Positions 23,589 through 34,654 of a DNA stretch of 64,000 nt are shown piece by piece. The position numbers were made by a program, and so were the translations under genes. Under the pieces are notes generated by a model. The model saw only the letters and a list, made by a program, of their open reading frames with translations, had not been told where the DNA came from and did not search any database. Position 1 is the stretch's first letter, and each line of letters starts with the position of its first letter. The stretch lies in the NCBI GenBank assembly GCA_015179025.1, contig WHUX01000016.1, positions 248,001 to 312,000 on the forward strand, in the 5' to 3' direction. Source of the stretch: Terfezia claveryi. Lineage: Eukaryota; Ascomycota; Pezizomycetes; Pezizales; Pezizaceae.

Positions 23589-24847
23589 GGTCAGTGTATA
23601 TTCAGGTACCTGGAATCCTGCAATGCCTGCTACCTATGCCACCACTGATATTTCCAAGACTAACCTGTGCATGGCAGGCCTATATGAACTTGATGGACCT
23701 TCCTGTTTTTTGAGCGTGGAAGTCAAACACCCAATCGAAAACTACATAGAAACTACCTATCAAGGGTTTTTATGTGTACTTTATCGGAGGTTTGCAGCAA
23801 TTGTTACCTTGTTACTTATAGCTAACTAGGTGTTTTGACTGTCTCTGGGTCACTTTTTCATATGAGGTTGTTATGCATATGGGTCTTCTTGTTTTCTGGA
23901 TTTGGTTTCTAGATTTTGATAGATAATTGTCACATTCGAAGGGAGTTTGGTCGGTGTATCGTCTGTTCTTATGTATGGACCAACCGCCATACTTAGACAT
24001 AGCACATGTATTATTAAGTATGTCAATAATGGAAGTGTTGCGCCCAATTCTCCTTCATCTTATCTGAACCGTGTTTGACTATGGATTATCTATAGTGTCC
24101 AATAAGACATTGTATTATCGATATCATACTAAAAACCTGAATTACTTGAGGTAGGCTAATGAACCCATAATCACTCCTACTGACTGTATTACTCTTTTTG
24201 ATTGGCAGGACTTCCTTAGTACTTAGGCGCTAGTTGGTTGCAATAGCGCATAACGAAATCCTCCCCATTTAGGTAACGACTACTTTATCCGGGTAGGCTG
24301 AGGCTCTTTGTAAGGCTAGTATGTATCATCAAGCTTACCTACCGAACTTAGAACTATTAGCTTTCAGTTAATAATGCCTCGCATCATTGCTGCTAACGCT
24401 AGATTAAGTAAGTACCTACTTAAATACGCATACGGAAAGGACAGAATGAAGAACAGGTCTTAGAAGAATGTTATAAGAATAATAGCTTTTGGAGTACGCT
24501 GGGGGGGAAGTTGGTAGTATCTGCAGTTCAACTCACCTGTCCTGACTGAATATCCAAACTTCGTTGGAAGGTCACGATCTTGAGCTAAGTCAATACCCAG
24601 CCAGCGTGGCTGTCGTTGTCTTACCCTCTATATGTCCCACACTCAGCCGCAGGCTAGCACTTCATATTATGCAGGGGGTGCACCACATCCAAGTGATTAA
24701 TTGGGTAGCCTTTGTTATTAGACCCACATCAGGGTTGTTCGTCGTCGTAAGCACTGTAGGGTTAATATTTAAAGAGTAGTCATCTTCCTTCCGGTATTAA
24801 TTTCCGTGAAAAACTCAATTCTCCAAATTCGAAACCAACAAAAGAGA
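23589..24847. other. Intergenic, no supported gene
   Basis: Decayed remainder of the duplicated segment to about 23830, then unremarkable AT-rich DNA leading to the promoter side of the monooxygenase gene. No motif-bearing ORF. Confidence 0.45.
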
Positions 24848-26946
24848 ATGTCCGGTTCAAAAGTGATAATTATTGGGAGTGGTAGGTGGGAATATGATCT
24901 AGAATAAGTTACTTACGGGCGTGGTCGCAAGTCCCAGCTACAACCGAGCTAATAGATCTTCCTTTCTTGATTATCTAGGCTTCTTCGGACTTGCTGCCGC
25001 AAGGACGTACGCACTCTCGATGCCTGAGCTACGGAGATACCCGTACTAACGAAAGCATAGGTATATGAAAGTTGACCCTTCAATCAAGTTGACAATTTTA
25101 GAAGCAGAGTCTAGTGTTGGGGGTACATGGTGCAGAGATCGTATCTTCCCTACACTGACAGCGCAGCAGCCAGTTGGAGCATACGAATACCCAGATTTTC
25201 AACTTATTCCAGAAGGACGATCTGAGAATGTTGGAACCCATGGAAACATGGCACCTGGTCAGAGGCTCTGCGAATATTTCGAGACTTTTGCGAGGGATGA
25301 GGGGATCTTTGAGAAGATACATTTCAATACCAAGGTTATAAAGGTCAAAAAGCTTGGGACTACCGAAGACCCTCATGGATGGGAGATTTATGTACAAAAT
25401 GGGACACAAAGAGCAGATAGAACCCCCGACTATATTTGCGATAAATTGATTGTCGCCACCGGTCAGACTAGTGAAGAACTTATCCCCAACATTACAGGGA
25501 TCGAGACTGCATCTCTACCAGTATTTCACTCCAAATATTTAGGGAAGAGTTACGAGAAGATAGCGGCAAATACTGCTAGAATCACTGTATATGGCGGGGG
25601 AAAATCCGCACTTGATGCTGTTTATATGGGTGTTAAGTTGGGGAAAAGGGTGGATTGGGTTATCCGTCCTGATGAGGTTGGTACTGGTCTCGCCTATTTT
25701 GCGCCTGCAGTGTCACTTGGCCAAAATGCATACGACCTTATATCAAGCAGGTATGCAGGGAAACATCACCCATCTCTCCTTGCAACAGATGATTGGTGGT
25801 ATAAATTCTACCACAGTGGAGCCTGCGCAATAGGATATTGGTTCAGTGGGTTTTACTGGAAGTTTATGAGCAAGTATCTATGGAATTCAATGGGTTACAA
25901 TAGATCCGAGAATGGCAAGAAATTGATACCAACCCTCAAACCTGAGGACCGACTGTGCGTCCATCCAAATTTACATTCTGGAGAGAAACAAGGTTCTGAC
26001 ATCTCTTCTAGGTGCTGGTGGGTCAATAAAGCTCCCGGTATCGTTACACAGCCAGAGCTCATAGACTGGATTCACAAGGGAGATCTTATCACTGTCCATC
26101 GTGCAACTATCAAATCCGTCTCCTCTAACTCTGTTGAATTGGTTTCGGCACCATCATCTGGCCTTCTGCCATCTGTCTTGCGGAGTGATGCATTGATATT
26201 GTGTACGGGTTATAAGCCTTTTGCACCCATCTTCGCGCACTCTCCAACTCTGACAGCATCCTTGGGTCTTCCTACTCCACTTGCATCTCTTCCACCTCAG
26301 GTCGCTGAGAAATGGGCACCTCTCACTGCAGCTGCTGAGGATAGAATATCAATGCTGTTCCCTCGATTAGCATCGGCCCCACCAATAAAGGTAGCGTCCA
26401 GCAAGACCAGCCCCTGCAGGCTATACCGATCTGCTGTGCCTACGGAATATATCCGGCATAATGACCAGACCCTAGTTTTTGTTGGGATGGCTGGCGTAGC
26501 CGATATGGGGACGTTCAGTCAATTATCGGCGCTGTGGGCAGTAGCATGGTTATCAGGAAAATTGAAGCCTCTGGAAAAGCAAACGATGGATGATATCGAA
26601 AGCCAGGTAGCCGAACAGAGTATTTGGCCAGTCAGGCGATATTTGAATGCAGGAATTGCTCTCCCAACATTCTTTATGTATGAGAGTATGCCGGTATGTA
26701 CATACTGGGTGGAAAAGGATTAAAAGATTTAGCCTCCATCGGTTCTTTTATTGAGTAATTCTACTAATGCAATGGCATGTTATCCAGACTTTTGACACAA
26801 TATTGAAGGACTTAGGCCTCAACCCATATCGGAAGAGTGGATGGTGGAATGAGCTTTTCCAACCATATCGACCAAGAGACTATAAAGGTATCGTCGAGGA
26901 GTGGATGTCTAAGGAAGGTCTTCTCGCGGCTGAAAGGGTGTACTAA
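24848..26946 (+). CDS. FAD-dependent monooxygenase (flavin-containing monooxygenase-like)
   Basis: Predicted NAD(P)H/FAD oxidoreductase. Exons 24848-24881, 24979-25006, 25061-26693 and 26788-26946; introns end in TAG or CAG with good branch sites (e.g. ACTAAC before 25060). The spliced N-terminus reads KVIIIGSGFFGLAAARTY, a GxGxxG FAD Rossmann motif, followed by ESSVGGTWCRDRIFP (the GGTW motif of FMO/BVMO proteins). A second nucleotide-binding motif, TVYGGGKSALDAVY, lies mid-protein, and ILCTGYKPF is the conserved ATGY-like segment. The BVMO fingerprint FxGxxxHxxxW is not intact (PVFHSKYLGKSYE), so Baeyer-Villiger activity is not supported. Length is about 617 residues. It stands alone, with no biosynthetic neighbours visible; the substrate is unknown. 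Confidence 0.87.
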
Positions 26947-28484
26947 GTACAACTTATATATTTGATCCACTCTCTTGAATATACCTACTTGTGCCTGCCA
27001 TATTTGTGTTTGTCAAAGCCGTCGCGCATTTCGTGAAGGTTGCATTTTACTAGCTACCTGTACAACGTAGATGAGATTCTTTTGGGATTGACATAAGCCC
27101 TATGCAACTATGGGCTATCAGACGGACAATAAGAACATATCCAGGATATGTCGATTTAGAATTTTATAATGCATACTAACAATGTACTCCACGCCTTTAG
27201 GTTGATTTTTGCCTCGAATATAGCGCCTATCACCTTTAACCTCATGGGATTGAGCAGAATCTCGCATAAGCACTTACATAAGTACACCGTATCGATCGAT
27301 AATACCAGCGCGCCAGGCCACAAGCCTAGGGATGAATTCTGATACCACTTCTACTAAAGTTCAGTTCTTCTATCAGCCAGAATTCCGCTGAAAATTGTAT
27401 TAATGCTTAAGCATGATACTCTGTGATTATCTCTTTCGACTCTGTAGGAATTCAGAAGAGTCACCAAAGAGTATTATGTACGTGGGGGATATCAATGTTT
27501 CCTTGAAAACATAAATCATACAATGCATGGTTACATTTTTCCAGCAGCTAAGGGGATATAGTTTGGATACGAGACTAAACATATAGAGATTGACTAGTCA
27601 ATATCGGAACAGGGAGTTTTCTCTTATACATTTTCATGACATGAGACTATACATTTCCTCCCATGCTATACCGAACTGAGTGCTGAATAATCCATTCAAG
27701 AGGCTCGGAATCCACGTGGCCCCTGCATAGGGGTTAGCGCTCTTTTCTATGTAATTATGATATTCAACTAGGTAACTAAACCTTAAACTCAATTTACGAC
27801 AGCGAGATGAGTACTTGAAGCAACCCTCTGCTAATTATATTTACCGGTACATCAGTGTTTCATTCCCTAGTCAAAAAATATATTTCGGTTTTGGGCCTCG
27901 AAAGTAGGTAGTGATTGGTGATCACGTCAGACCTAGAGGGGGCGTTTAAGTACGGGTGGTTGAAACATCTGCCAGATTGAGAAAGGGGAAGATATCGTGG
28001 AAATCTCTTGGTGTTGAGGATCATTGATACTCTAAAGTGGATACCAGCCTTCCTAACTGTCAATTCGGATTGATTCCGAAAGACCTGAAACAACTACCTT
28101 CCGATGTTCCACATATTTGTTTTGCCCATTTACGGGGTATCACGGAAATGATGACAGAAACAGGGGTATTTAGGTTTAGTGGTTGCATAGAGCCTCTGCT
28201 CATCGGCTGGGTAGCTCACAAAGAACTTTCAACGGCTACACCATCTACACATTCGCCTTGTAATAAATGGCCCTGTTTCCCGCTCTTTGGGCAGAACATT
28301 TGCCTTCCATTCATCATCACTACGGCTAGCTGGGCTACTGTTCTCATTCTTTTCCTTCCTCTTAATTCTTTTGGATACACTCTCTCTCACATCCCTTTAC
28401 CAACTTCCTTAAGCTGGAAATATAAAGATTAAGCAAACACGTGATAATCTGCCACACAAGTGATTAACCAAAGGAATATCCAAA
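26947..28484. other. Intergenic, no supported gene
   Basis: AT-rich. An ORF at 28037-28432 (131 codons) overlaps the likely promoter of the LPMO-like gene and has no recognisable motif; a TATAAAG box near 28420 lies about 60 bp before that gene's ATG. Confidence 0.45.
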
Positions 28485-29547
28485 ATGCATAAAATAACGA
28501 TGATTGTCATTGTGGGATCCTTCCTCCCCGTAGCCTTAGCTCACAGTAAGTTATGAACCCAGGCGAGAAATCAAAGCTGGCCTAAACTTGGGTTAAGACG
28601 GAAATATTAATACTTTATTTATAACACTTTAGTCGGCATGTGGCATCCTTCAGTCTATGGTTTCAACGGTGACGGTTATAGCATTTCTGAGCCTCTCTCC
28701 GAAAAAGGTTTCGATGAATGGTGGATGCACGGCCAAAAAAACAAGAAACCAAAAGATGGTGCCGTCTTTGAACTCCCTGCAGGCGGACAGGTCACTGTTG
28801 AGCTTGCCTGTAACAAACAATATACTTCCTTTGGTAACGAAGGAGGTGGAAACAACCCCTGCCCACCAGATACGCCCTCTATGCATGCTGAGAACCCTGT
28901 CAAGGACTCCCAGCTCCGTGGATGCGGTTTGGCAATTGCGTACAAGAGTGACATCAATGATGCTCAACCCGAGGAGTTCACTGTGTTCAGTGTCAACCAG
29001 AAATGTGTCAAGGACAAAAACACGGTTTTCCAGGTTCCAGCAGGGATGCCATCTTGCCCAGGAGATAAATGTATTTGTGCTTGGTTCTGGCAAGGGCAAA
29101 ACAGTGCAAACGAGATGGTGAGTCGTATACAGTCCTAATAAACTCAAGTCAAGTGTAACTAATGACATCCAGTATATGAACGGCTTTGATTGCAAGATCA
29201 CCAACCCTGGGAACAAAGTTCTTGCTAAACCGCAAGTCCCAGTAGAATGCAGTGACGGGAACAACTGTATCTTGGGTGCGAAACAACCAATGTACTGGGC
29301 CAACAAGGAGCATCAAAATGTCAAATTTTCGGGTGAATACGAGAGGAAGCCTTCATATAACGACAAGTGGGGTTTCAAAGATGGCGCTCAAGACATCTTC
29401 GAGGCAGGGGCCGAACAACCCCCAGCTCTACCAGACCAGCCAACACCAACAGGCACACCACAGACCCCCGGAGATTGCCCAGCTCCTGTAACAGTCACAG
29501 TGACTGTTTCGAAGCGCAAGAGGCCTACCCCCCGCCCAAAGTGGTAA
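28485..29547 (+). CDS. Secreted LPMO-like protein (candidate AA14-type)
   Basis: Exons 28485-28545, 28633-29117 and 29173-29547. The first exon encodes a signal peptide, MHKITMIVIVGSFLPVALA, and the first intron falls inside the codon after the next residue, His. Cleavage at ALA|HIGMW would expose an N-terminal His, which is what a copper histidine brace needs. The mature protein starts HIGMWHPSVYGFNGDG and continues with FDEWWMHG (candidate second His), many Cys residues, SVNQKC and CICAWFWQGQ, and ends with a Pro/Thr-rich tail and a basic KRKRPTPRPKW terminus. From memory of the family, WWxHG plus CICAWFW is typical of secreted fungal proteins grouped with AA14 LPMOs, but that assignment is unverified. 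Polysaccharide oxidation is inferred. Confidence 0.72.
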
Positions 29548-30245
29548 TTACAGTATCACAACGTCTAGGTGGATGCATGTGTCGTATAGAGCGGGAGCTA
29601 GACGCAGAAGTCTTACCAGAGCATTGTATAATGCTAATATTACGCGAGACTTGGTAGCTAGTCTAATATATCTCAATTGTAATCTTATTCATCCCAATTG
29701 CAAGTGTTGGAACTTCTGGGACTCTTTTCCCGGCCTACAATCACAAGATCTTAAGATGTAATATTTGCGAATCATCTATATTTGAATATATATGTTCTGG
29801 GCCGTTGCGCAATGGCATATATAACGTTCTGGGCCGTTCCGGAAGGGCATATACATTCATATAGATTATATACGCATTCCAAGCATATATATGAAGGCAG
29901 ATATCTAGCGCAAGTGATTAAACACTAAATAAAGAGACAAATAGAACTTAATTATGAGGAATCCGACATGTGCGTAAGTAGGTATTTGTGAATGTGTTTC
30001 CGCAGCCACCAATGTCTTCACCAAAATTTTGGGAATCTTAGTCCAATATCCTTAATACGCTTACGGCTGGCACAGATATTGCCATACCACAAGTGCCACT
30101 ATAGCACATATTTTGACAGTTTCATTAGCAATACTGCATTATTTGCAACTCTATGTGTGTGTGTATTATGGATTTTATTCTATAGGATCTTGTACTGTAG
30201 AATGTTGAGAGATCAAACCCGGCTTGGCAATATAGCAGGTGGTTG
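29548..30245. other. Intergenic, AT-rich
   Basis: 3' flank of the LPMO-like gene, followed by TATATA-rich DNA with two close TTCTGGGCCG motif copies (29795, 29827). No gene. Confidence 0.5.
29795..29836 (+). repeat. Two adjacent TTCTGGGCCG motif copies
   Basis: TTCTGGGCCG at 29795 and 29827. Both are followed by a near-palindromic GC core (GTTGCGCAATGG and GTTCCGGAAGGG) and then GCATATA. They are 32 bp apart and form a short tandem. Confidence 0.5.
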
Positions 30246-30536
30246 TACACCTCAGGCATGAGACTTGGCACAACCACTAAAGTACTGGGAACGGTCTAAT
30301 CCCTAGTCTAATGGTACTGACAGTCTGGGATCCCCGGGTTATCACCTGACTTCAATTACAAATCAACTAATCCTGTGGGTAGAAATGCCCCCCGCATTTA
30401 GTCTCATGCCAAGCCTCTACGAGCAAAGTTAGCTTCGCATTTGCTGAGAATGCGAAGCTAACTTTGCTCGTAGAGGCTTGGCATGAGACTACCCCGCATT
30501 AGTCTCCCCCCGCATAACCAGACTACCCTCCGCACT
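30246..30536 (+). repeat. Dispersed repeat R1, copy 2, interrupted by a hairpin
   Basis: Matches 12174-12345 from ACACCTCAGGCATGAGACTT to the CTCCGCACT end. It is longer because a hairpin element with duplicated target (30399-30491) is inserted after GCCCCCCGCATT. Copy 1 therefore serves as an approximate empty site. Confidence 0.75.
30399..30491. mobile_element. 93-bp perfect hairpin MITE with 9-bp target duplication
   Basis: Two perfect 42-bp arms (30399-30440 and 30450-30491; ends TAGTCTCATGCCAAGCCTCT and its complement) are separated by the 9-base loop TTGCTGAGA. The flanks are identical 9-mers, CCCCGCATT, at 30390-30398 and 30492-30500. A 9-bp duplication suggests a Mutator-like (MULE) source. 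Perfect arm identity suggests recent insertion. Confidence 0.85.
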
Positions 30537-30679
30537 ATCGGTTCTGGAGACCACCACTGTGCCTCTTTCGGGCTTCTTACGTAGCTACAAAAATATGAAT
30601 AAGAGGCAGTGGACTTTTCCCTTAATGCTAAAATTTTTATTGGATTATATGTTTTAACATTTTTCCCAAGAGGCACTCT

Positions 30680-30884
30680 TTTGGCGATTTCAGCGGTGTT
30701 CCGACTGTTTTACCAAGACTTTTTGTCCATGGGCTACTAACTCGCTGATATCCAGACCTTGGCGCCTCAGCCCCGCCCTCCGAGCCATGGTGGCACCCTA
30801 CCCCCCATCCTGAGTTCTTGCTTCAGTAGCCGCTTTGGTCAACAGGGCGTTTCTGAAGTTACTTAGCAGCAGGGTCATGGACAG
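30680..30884. repeat. Dispersed repeat R2, copy 2, partly inverted
   Basis: TTTTACCAAGACTTTTTGTCC (split here as TTTTACCAAGACTTTTTG plus TCC) lies in the same orientation as copy 1 (13979-14190). From about 30758 to 30884 the remainder of the repeat appears as its reverse complement (GCTTCAGTAGCCGCTTTGG, CTTAGCAGCAGGGTCATGG). The rearrangement separates or duplicates the two halves. Confidence 0.5.
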
Positions 30885-33731
30885 TAGCATCGATGCCGCG
30901 GGAGGGGGGTTGAGGGATGGGCCGCCGGATGAGGGAGTGTCATGGACAAGGGATGCTGCAGGTTAGATTGTGCCGCAGAAGAAGTGGTTTTTTCTAAATG
31001 TTTTTCAAAGACTTAGCACTCGTATGGGGGGCCAGTAAGAGAATGCAACCATCCTCCACTACCAAACCAATTTGGAACTAGTCTCAGTAATGACTAACTG
31101 GTTGATTCAATGAGAGATCTCGGAACTGTGCAGGTTGGTGCCCTAGTTAAAAGTATCCCGTTTTGCCACTTGCAAGATCCCCCCTCAGTTTTGAATTGAC
31201 ACGGATATACATGCCCACCCGGTAAAGGCTTCATAGGCTCATTAGCGGGATATTATTCATGGAAGAAATAGAGATAGGAAGGGGGGGATCCAATTGCAAG
31301 GTCACATTGGAAGAGGCGGTATTGGGTATTGAGCGTCAGATGTGAGGGTAACCCTTTTTTTAAGAAAAAACTCTATTCGTCAATGCTGCATAATGCTATG
31401 AGACGGCCCGTTCCGTTCTCTTAAAAGACTCGGCGGAACAACGGGCTACATATCCCGATTCCCCGAGCAATAGGGTACCTCCGCCGCAGTCGACGTGGTA
31501 GCCAGACACAGGGCTTCTAGGAACTTGAACTGGATTTTATTTCAGGAAGAAATTTAAAATGCTCAAAAATATGGCTATAAGTTTGAAATATTGAGGGAAA
31601 GCTAAGAAATTTACTTGCTACGCTGGGGCACTATACTATTCGGGTCAATTTCCCCGGTCGTAGATTTGGTTCAAATTCACATGTTCATGAACTGCGACAT
31701 AGAAAATCGTTACATCCGACCTTGGATGTATATCGACCGAATCATATACGGTAACAAAGATCGATTTATGTTGTATTTATGATTACTTCCCACATACATA
31801 TATATAAGTGCACGTTCCATTTCGTCGCTGCATATGGCTAGCGTTAACCACATATTCCCTCGTATCATATTATGATGATGTCATCCTAACGAACGGAAGC
31901 GATTCAAGCTGATAACGCTAAAAGTCTCACCATCCTATAGAGGAAAGGAAGCAGCTTGGGTGTCTTGCTGCTTTGGGATGCAGAATGGGGCGTCATGATA
32001 CGTCTGATTGGCACGAACCCTCCTTTGGAGTCAAGCCTGTGCATAGGCTACTGTACAATTCCCATAACCACACCCTTTCCAAAACATCCAATGTTTGCTC
32101 CAACCATAATTTACGCCCACCCGATCCATTACTTCTAAAACATATACTTTTGCTGTAATCGCTCCATAGTCCTCACAGCCGAAGTGCACCAGAATTCACT
32201 CAAGCTCAACCTAAACCGTGCCGATACCTCCTATCACACTCTTCTAACATCATTACAGTATCAGAAAAATAGGCTTGCTTTGTTTGTTTATCGTGTGGGA
32301 GCGTCGGAATCAAGAAGGTTATCTTACCAGCAATAAAGATTTAGCAATATATTACTCTTTTCACACTTTCGCAAAAAATAAGCTCGTAGCAGCTCTATTA
32401 ACTGAGCTTACACGAGTATTATATTAATCAGTTATCTGACCACTGGGTTAAGAAGCCAGGCAAAGCAGAGTCTTGCTTATTTCACCCGTACCTTCAAGCC
32501 CCACCAACCTCAAAGCCTCAAAGACCTCTAGTAACTCAGTCATATGTTGCTATTATCAGAAATTTATGACTCACTTTATAACTGATTTTCATAGTATGGT
32601 TGGGGTTTTCATCAGTTTAGGATATGAGCTATCTTTCCTCGTTTTTGTTTATAGGCGATAGCGGCTGGCTTTGTAGTGCCAAATTATGGTGCTGGATTGA
32701 CTCCCTTCTACTATCCACATAGCCCTTCTCATGATCAGTCAAGCACGAGTATTTTCCTACTTATGAGTATGGGAACATAGAAACCCGGTATAAGGTTGAA
32801 TGGTATAGTGTAGTATTGGTGTAGAGAACATCAGAACATATTCTTTTGGAATGGCATTCGCGTTGATGTAGGATGTGGTATTCGCGCTGATATTATGTTT
32901 GGCTCGTCATGACGAGCCCCATTGCTACCTCTCAAAACAGCTAGATATTTAAGCTGCTGCTTTTCCTTATAGGATAGTAAAATTATTAGCGTGATCAGCT
33001 TGAAGCGCTTCCGAACAAACACATCTTCACAAACTCTTACTAATGGCGACTTACCCCACTCTAAATCAGACTACGCTACCATTGCTGCTTAAAAGTAATG
33101 CTGGTGGAGTCTGGGGGTGCAGACGAGCTGTACTATCAGGCTAGCCGGTCAGAAGAGATGTGTTAGGGATGGGGGAAAATGGAGGAATTGCGAGGGTGGA
33201 AGTAGAGTTCAGGATCCGGTGAGGGATGCCAAAGCGAAGTACTGTACTATGAGGATGTAACGAGAATGAGGCATTCAAGCCCTCCGACGGAAGGTATGAG
33301 GATCACTGGCGTGCCTGGTTGGACGCTCAGGATTAAGGAATACAATTTCCTAATTGCAGGAAGTGGAATCTTTTGTATGGATATCTTTTGCAGAGCAATA
33401 CCAACATGTTTCAGTAACATTTCTTTACTTGTTTACTTGGCCATGACTTTGAGCTACATCATAATCAAATACCAGAAGGAAATCTTATGTATCTTCGTAT
33501 ATATCGAGAGTACCTCTTAACGTGGTCGTTATGCATAAAATGTATACATACTTGCAAGCGATGGGGTAATAAGTTCTAGCTCGCATTGACATGGATAGAG
33601 GAAGCTTTTTTTTATCTCGCACGAGATTCATTTACTCTCGGTAGATAACAGGACACCAGTTCAGGTTAGTCAGACCTTCCCCATCTGTAAATAAAATCCT
33701 AGGCTACAGAATTATTGAGGAGTTTTATTCT
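30885..33731. other. Gene-free AT-rich interval
   Basis: About 2.8 kb without a supported gene. At 31350-31430 a T-rich/A-rich stretch followed by GCTATGAGACGGCCC resembles the diverged LINE tail at 53943-54019 and may be another short insertion. ORFs are short and motif-free. Confidence 0.4.
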
Positions 33732-34447
33732 AAGTATGGTGCCGGCAGTCTAGAGGGTACCATTTTAAGGGGGGGTGCCACTAACGTATCAACAACACCA
33801 CCATAACAGAACTCGAATATTTTTAACGTAAAATCGATAGTATTGGCTATAGAGAACAATAATTACGTTGTAAAAATAAAAAATAAAAAAAACTGAGTGA
33901 GTAGATAGGTAAAAAGGAAAGATCATTTTGTATGTAAAGGCCAATAAATGTCCGGTGCCAAGAGAGGCCAAGAGAGACTAAATTTGCCGAAATAGGAAAT
34001 ATCTGCATGGTGTGGGGGCCAGACTAGTCTCCATTTAGTACATGAGTTCTACGGTGGCTTTTATATACACGATCTTTGAACTCTGCTATGCTACTAGCTA
34101 TAGCCATCAAGCGTGCCAAAGCATCTCCTTCTATAACTAGTTCTTCATCATCCGCCCCAAGATCAAGCTCCGAATCCTCCGCTTCACTGTCGAAGTGAAA
34201 TTCTGTACTATCATCAGATAGTACTCTTTGAGCTTTATGTACGAGCTTCGCAAGCTTTCGCGGTGGAAGCAATACACGCTTTTCTTTTTTTGCTGAGTGG
34301 AGGCATTGTTCGGTGTGGTTGGCAATCTATTTCGCGTCTCACAAAAAAAAAAAAATTAATATGTAAATAATCCATGCTGACTAAGGCTCAGGACGAATGT
34401 CCGATTTTGCCAAGAATGGTACCCTCTAGACTGCCGGCACCATACTT
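33732..34447. mobile_element. 716-bp DNA element with 33-bp perfect TIRs
   Basis: AAGTATGGTGCCGGCAGTCT (33732, continuing to 33764) is repeated as its exact reverse complement at 34415-34447. The inside holds a minus-strand ORF, 34272-34024, of 82 codons: basic at its start (MLPPRKLAKLVHKAQR), with an acidic middle (DSEAEDSELDLGADDEE). I do not recognise it as a transposase; it is too short for a complete one. The element is most likely a non-autonomous deletion derivative that retains a coding fragment. The target-site duplication is not clear. Confidence 0.75.
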
Positions 34448-34654
34448 TGCTTTCGCCTTCTCGCCAGGGTTCTATTTTTGGTGCCCACCTTCCCTAAAAG
34501 ATTTAATTATATGGGCATGTGCCCTCATTCCATACAACAATCTGGACTGACCGGCCAGGGGGTTTGCTAAGGTACGTACCTAGCCGTATAGAACCAGGGA
34601 TAAAATACCCAGCTTCCCCACACCTCTTTCGTCTGCCAACTTTGTTAATTTATC

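Noticed and set aside
28037..28432. ORF of 131 codons upstream of the LPMO-like gene
   Set aside because: No recognisable motif, overlaps the likely promoter and TATA region, and composition is unremarkable.
24848..29547. Secondary-metabolite cluster around the FAD monooxygenase
   Set aside because: No PKS, NRPS, terpene synthase, P450 or cluster regulator is visible nearby; neighbours are an LPMO-like gene and repeats.
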